From contig JABFRU010000007.1 of assembly GCA_013140985.1 (NCBI GenBank), forward strand, positions 62,001 to 126,000: 64,000 bases of DNA, read 5' to 3'. Shown in pieces: positions 61,921 to 64,000 of the stretch; within the stretch, counting starts at the first letter, position 1, and every line of letters begins with the position of its first letter. This stretch comes from Chitinophagaceae bacterium. Its GTDB lineage: Bacteria > Bacteroidota > Bacteroidia > Chitinophagales > Chitinophagaceae. The position numbers were made by a program, and so were the translations under genes. The notes under the pieces were generated by a model. That model had not been told where the DNA came from. It worked only from the letters and a program-made list of their open reading frames with translations, and made no database searches.

Positions 61921-62336
61921 TGATCAGCATCCCGGCTCAGATCAAAGTCTTCCGCCTCTGTGTTTTTGATTATCCCTGTTGATATTTCTTTTCCATGATT
62001 ATTTTGCTGATCCAGTGTCCAGTTATCTGTCATTGTTGTTTCCAGCCATAAATTGCCTGATCTGCGGAATACCTGCGCTGCCAAACTAAATTTGTCTTTC
62101 AGTATTCTTTCCAGTTCATTAACTTTCATTTCTCCCTGGATAGTGATATTTCCATCTGTCACCACCTTTTGGATATCTCCAATCTTTCTGCTGGACGGCA
62201 CCATCTGAGCAGCAGAATAATCCGCATTCGAAAGCGATCTTTTATTAAAAAACTCAAGTTTTAAAAAAGGAAACTCTCTGTTGAATTCTTGCTGGATCTC
62301 GCTAATAAACCGGTTAGGTACGATATTCAGGTGCAT
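61917..62336 (-). CDS. Conserved hypothetical cytosolic protein, about 139 residues
   Basis: Start at ATG 62334-62336 (MHLNIVPNRFISEIQQEFNREFPFLKLEFF), where the folded domain seems to begin. Earlier in-frame starts (62402, 62408, TTG 62417) would add a basic stretch. The sequence is mixed alpha/beta, with KIGDIQKVVTDGNITIQGEMKVNELERILKDKFSLAAQVFRRSGNLWLETTMTDNWTLDQQN in the centre, and a charged acidic tail. No signal peptide is seen. I do not recognise a named family. It converges on the regulator gene with a 4-nt overlap of ends, and has a FixK-like box far upstream. Confidence 0.72.
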   Translation of the reverse strand: MHLNIVPNRFISEIQQEFNREFPFLKLEFFNKRSLSNADYSAAQMVPSSRKIGDIQKVVTDGNITIQGEMKVNELERILKDKFSLAAQVFRRSGNLWLETTMTDNWTLDQQNNHGKEISTGIIKNTEAEDFDLSRDADH

Positions 62337-62542
62337 GATGATAGTTTTAATATTCTGAAGTATTTTTTGGAGACATCCAGGCAGAACCATCTGTTTCTTC
62401 ATTGTCATTAAATGCAATCGCTTGTACTTTTTTTGGTTTTATCTTTTTGAATGATGCTGCCTCCGGATATATACTTTTAAATTATCGGATAAAATTAGGG
62501 GAACGCTGCCTCCACCAGGATGATGTATCACAGTTGCCTCTA

Positions 62543-62554
62543 TGATTATAATCA
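62543..62554 (-). promoter_or_regulatory. FixK/FNR-like box upstream of the hypothetical gene
   Basis: TGATTATAATCA, a perfect palindrome. The -7-like element TAATTTTA (complement of 62490-62497), one mismatch, lies exactly 45 nt downstream on the minus strand. The predicted transcript start near 62485 gives a leader of about 150 nt to the ATG at 62336, or about 70-80 nt to the upstream starts. Confidence 0.7.
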
Positions 62555-62597
62555 AGTAACCTCTTTACATTAGGGATATTCTTTGTGAAAAAATAAA

Positions 62598-62638
62598 GAC
62601 CGGAAATGCTTTAGAAACTGTCCAGGTCTCTATATTAA
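62598..62638 (-). terminator. Probable terminator of the lipoprotein gene
   Basis: GACCGGA (62598-62604) pairs with TCC-A-GGTC (62631-62638) with one bulged base and a 26-nt loop. On the minus strand it is followed by TTTATTTTTT. It lies 13 nt after the lipoprotein gene ends. The loop is large, so confidence is moderate. Confidence 0.5.
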
Positions 62639-62650
62639 ACTTTTACCTTC

Positions 62651-63307
62651 TTACATAGGCTTTAACACAGGTGCCTTTTGATCGCTGATCACATAGTTCT
62701 TTTTCATATCCTTTACGATCATTTGACCATACTCGTGGCTCAGCCTTTGTGAAGAAGCAGGATCAAAGGACTGGCTTTGGGATGAATAAAGTAATTGGCC
62801 CGATGTCATTTCATAAAAATTACTTTCCCAGAAATACTTTGTATTCTCAACAAAATAACCCGGGGTATAGACTCGTTCGAAGGTTGTCCGGTAATAATTG
62901 TAAAAATTGGGGTACTCGTTATAAGGCGCATACTCAAATCTACCCTTCACATAATATTTTTCCTTTGCCTTATCAAGCAGGGTAACAGTAAGAACGGCAT
63001 CAACGCCGGAATTGCGAAGTTTGGCAATAGCATCTTTTTCACTCATGTTTTCAAAGGCTTTCGGGTTATACTCTTCGCAGGAACAAACCGCATTATAACC
63101 AAGCTCTTTGAGGTCATCAACAATATGCTGCTCCATTTTTTCCCGAAGGGTTTTGTCTGCATCACGGATAAGGCCCAGCACAACGATTTTTTTATACTCT
63201 TTGGGCTGAACATCCACAGCCCTCCACGAACTGGTTATATGAGAGGTAGTACCACAACCGGTCATAAAGAAAAGAGATAACAAGGCTAACTTTGTAAAGT
63301 GTTTCAT
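62651..63307 (-). CDS. Lipoprotein of unknown function
   Basis: 218 residues from the ATG at 63305-63307 (MKHFTKLALLSLFFMTGC). An upstream in-frame start at 63373 would overlap the bacterioferritin gene. Lipobox MTGC with Cys18, followed by GTTSHITSSWRAVD, the start typical of DUF4136-like and related envelope lipoproteins. A Rossmann-like block (KKIVVLGLIRDADKTLREKMEQHIVDDL) and GVDAVLTVTLLDK follow, resembling CsgG/TolB N-terminal folds. It lies 19 nt after bacterioferritin on the same strand and so may share its promoter. Confidence 0.78.
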   Translation of the reverse strand: MKHFTKLALLSLFFMTGCGTTSHITSSWRAVDVQPKEYKKIVVLGLIRDADKTLREKMEQHIVDDLKELGYNAVCSCEEYNPKAFENMSEKDAIAKLRNSGVDAVLTVTLLDKAKEKYYVKGRFEYAPYNEYPNFYNYYRTTFERVYTPGYFVENTKYFWESNFYEMTSGQLLYSSQSQSFDPASSQRLSHEYGQMIVKDMKKNYVISDQKAPVLKPM

Positions 63308-63326
63308 AAAAAAAGTTTTTAAATAT

Positions 63327-63794
63327 TTAATGCAATTGTTCCACCAGGTAATTTTTGATACCGATCTTTCCAATCAGGTCTATTTGTGTTTCCAGCCAGT
63401 CAAGATGTTTTTCTTCGTCTGTTAAGATGGACCGGAGAAGCTCCACTGAACCATTATCACCCTCATCATAGCAAAGAGAAATTCCTTTATTATAGGCGCT
63501 GTTGGCTGATTCTTCGGCATCACGGTCATTTTTAAATTGATGCTCAAGATCATTCCCTATCACTACTTTTTCCATAGAGCTTACATCGGGAATACCTTCA
63601 AGAAAAAGGATCCTTTCTATTAATTTTTCTGCATGCTTCATTTCTTCAATAGCCCTTTTTTTAATGATATCGTGGAGTTTGACGTAACCCCAGTTTGCAC
63701 ACATTTCGGAATGAACCATGTATTGCCCGATAGCACTTAACTCATCTGCCAGCAGCATGTTCAGCGTTTTGATCACTTTTTCATTTCCTTTCAT
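63327..63794 (-). CDS. bfr: Bacterioferritin
   Basis: 155 residues, normal for bacterioferritin. Ferroxidase and heme features: LNMLLADELSAIGQYMVHSEM, KKRAIEEMKHAEKLIERILFLEG (E and H ligands of the di-iron site) and LTDEEKHLDWLETQIDLI (second EExxH). Met48 or a nearby residue could be the heme ligand between subunits, but I cannot assign it surely. It stores iron and removes Fe(II) and peroxide in the cytosol. A FixK-like box and a perfect -7 element lie upstream. Confidence 0.93.
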   Translation of the reverse strand: MKGNEKVIKTLNMLLADELSAIGQYMVHSEMCANWGYVKLHDIIKKRAIEEMKHAEKLIERILFLEGIPDVSSMEKVVIGNDLEHQFKNDRDAEESANSAYNKGISLCYDEGDNGSVELLRSILTDEEKHLDWLETQIDLIGKIGIKNYLVEQLH

Positions 63795-63884
63795 GACTAT
63801 TTTATTTAAGGGGTGATTAAGAATTTCAGATCAAATGTATCTCTGCCAGCCATTGATCCTGCTGACCATCATCACTGCCTATGA

Positions 63885-63896
63885 TGATACTTGTCA
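63885..63896 (-). promoter_or_regulatory. FixK/FNR-like box of bfr
   Basis: TGATACTTGTCA. The -7 element TACATTTG (complement of 63832-63839), a perfect TAnnTTTG match, lies exactly 45 nt downstream on the minus strand, 37 nt before the bfr ATG. Beyond it to the window end there is no gene, only a 16-bp palindrome at 63911-63926 (AAAACAAG-CTTGTTTT). Confidence 0.75.
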
Positions 63897-64000
63897 TTGC
63901 GAAACGATTTAAAACAAGCTTGTTTTGAAATGATAAAAATGGAAAATGCAGCAGTCATTTGTTAACCGTTATATGAGGCAGGCGGGTACGATGATCATAT

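Larger units (their letters stand above)
62337..62650. other. 314-nt non-coding stretch
   Basis: The stretch lies between the hypothetical gene ending at 61917 and the lipoprotein gene ending at 62651, both on the minus strand. It holds a FixK-like box (62543-62554), a -7-like element (62490-62497), possible upstream starts for the hypothetical gene (62402-62417) and a hairpin that could end the lipoprotein transcript (62598-62638). No other gene is seen. Confidence 0.7.

Noticed and set aside
63911-63926. Palindrome AAAACAAG-CTTGTTTT near the window end
   Set aside because: A perfect 16-bp palindrome, but the neighbouring gene lies outside the window and nothing links it to a function.
1-64000. 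CRISPR arrays
   Set aside because: The short phased repeats at 23-33 kb are 7-8 nt units without spacers of uniform length and have no cas genes nearby.
1-64000. tRNA, rRNA or riboswitch genes
   Set aside because: No cloverleaf with a conserved T-loop, no rRNA core sequence and no known riboswitch core was recognised by eye. A covariance-model search would be needed to exclude them fully.

Overview
The window looks like a chromosomal segment of a Bacteroidota bacterium, most likely from the Chitinophagales/Chitinophagaceae. The grounds are PorQ of the type IX secretion system, DUF5683 downstream of parB, a CcoNO fusion with a one-heme CcoP, a Sec/lipoprotein-type NosZ, proteins with bacterial HU-CCDC81 domains, and promoters of the Bacteroidota type (TAnnTTTG). 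No rRNA, tRNA, CRISPR array, transposase or prophage was recognised.

Layout. (1) 0-13.5 kb: a LuxE-like acyl-protein synthetase, a lipoprotein, a UbiA-like membrane protein and an M42 peptidase. Next comes a phosphonate operon on the minus strand: a cytidylyltransferase-PEP mutase fusion, phosphonopyruvate decarboxylase, a phosphonoacetaldehyde reductase-like alcohol dehydrogenase and a TagB-like phosphotransferase. A plus-strand surface-glycan cluster follows: an alkaline-phosphatase-superfamily membrane enzyme, GT39, GT2, DUF2304 and a PIG-L deacetylase. Together they suggest a surface polymer carrying 2-hydroxyethylphosphonate. (2) 13.5-26.6 kb: a large Asp-box secreted protein, two tandem tail-fibre-like secreted proteins, PorQ, Lon, two outer-membrane barrels and a metallophosphoesterase. 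(3) 26.7-34.9 kb: parA, parB, DUF5683, dapB, a GNAT protein, a VOC protein, L-serine ammonia-lyase, a four-helix-bundle (S23/IVS) gene inside an inverted-repeat cassette, FKBP and an HU-CCDC81/SPOR-like protein. This stretch is rich in intergenic inverted repeats built from 7- or 8-nt tandem units. (4) 34.9-42.5 kb: a complete nitrous-oxide-reductase cluster (cytochrome c, NosZ, fasciclin, NosL fusion, NosD, NosF, NosY) with a divergent Rrf2 regulator. (5) 42.5-51.9 kb: a full cbb3 oxidase cluster (ccoI, ccoS, ccoNO, ccoQ, ccoP, ccoG, ccoH, SafE-like). (6) 52-64 kb: RIC Fe-S repair protein, two pyridoxamine-oxidase-like proteins, CHAD, DUF1003, USP, a Na/Pi cotransporter, an L,D-transpeptidase, a PAS histidine kinase, a receiver-CRP fusion regulator, a lipoprotein and bacterioferritin.

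The most striking result is a probable oxygen-response regulon spanning regions 4-6. Nine copies of a 12-bp TGA-N6-TCA box lie upstream of nos/rrf2, ccoS-ccoNOQP, ccoI, ric, usp, the L,D-transpeptidase (two boxes), an unknown gene and bfr. Each box is followed, after exactly 45 nt or exactly 23 nt, by a Bacteroidota -7-like element, which matches the two classical CRP/FNR activator positions. The same region encodes a kinase whose PAS domain keeps the FixL heme-ligand His and distal Arg at the right spacing. Next to it is a response regulator that fuses a receiver to a CRP/FNR DNA-binding module. I infer a shortened FixL-FixJ-FixK pathway in which FixJ and FixK are merged into one protein.

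This was done by reading the sequence only. Family names rest on motifs and context, and no database or alignment program was run.
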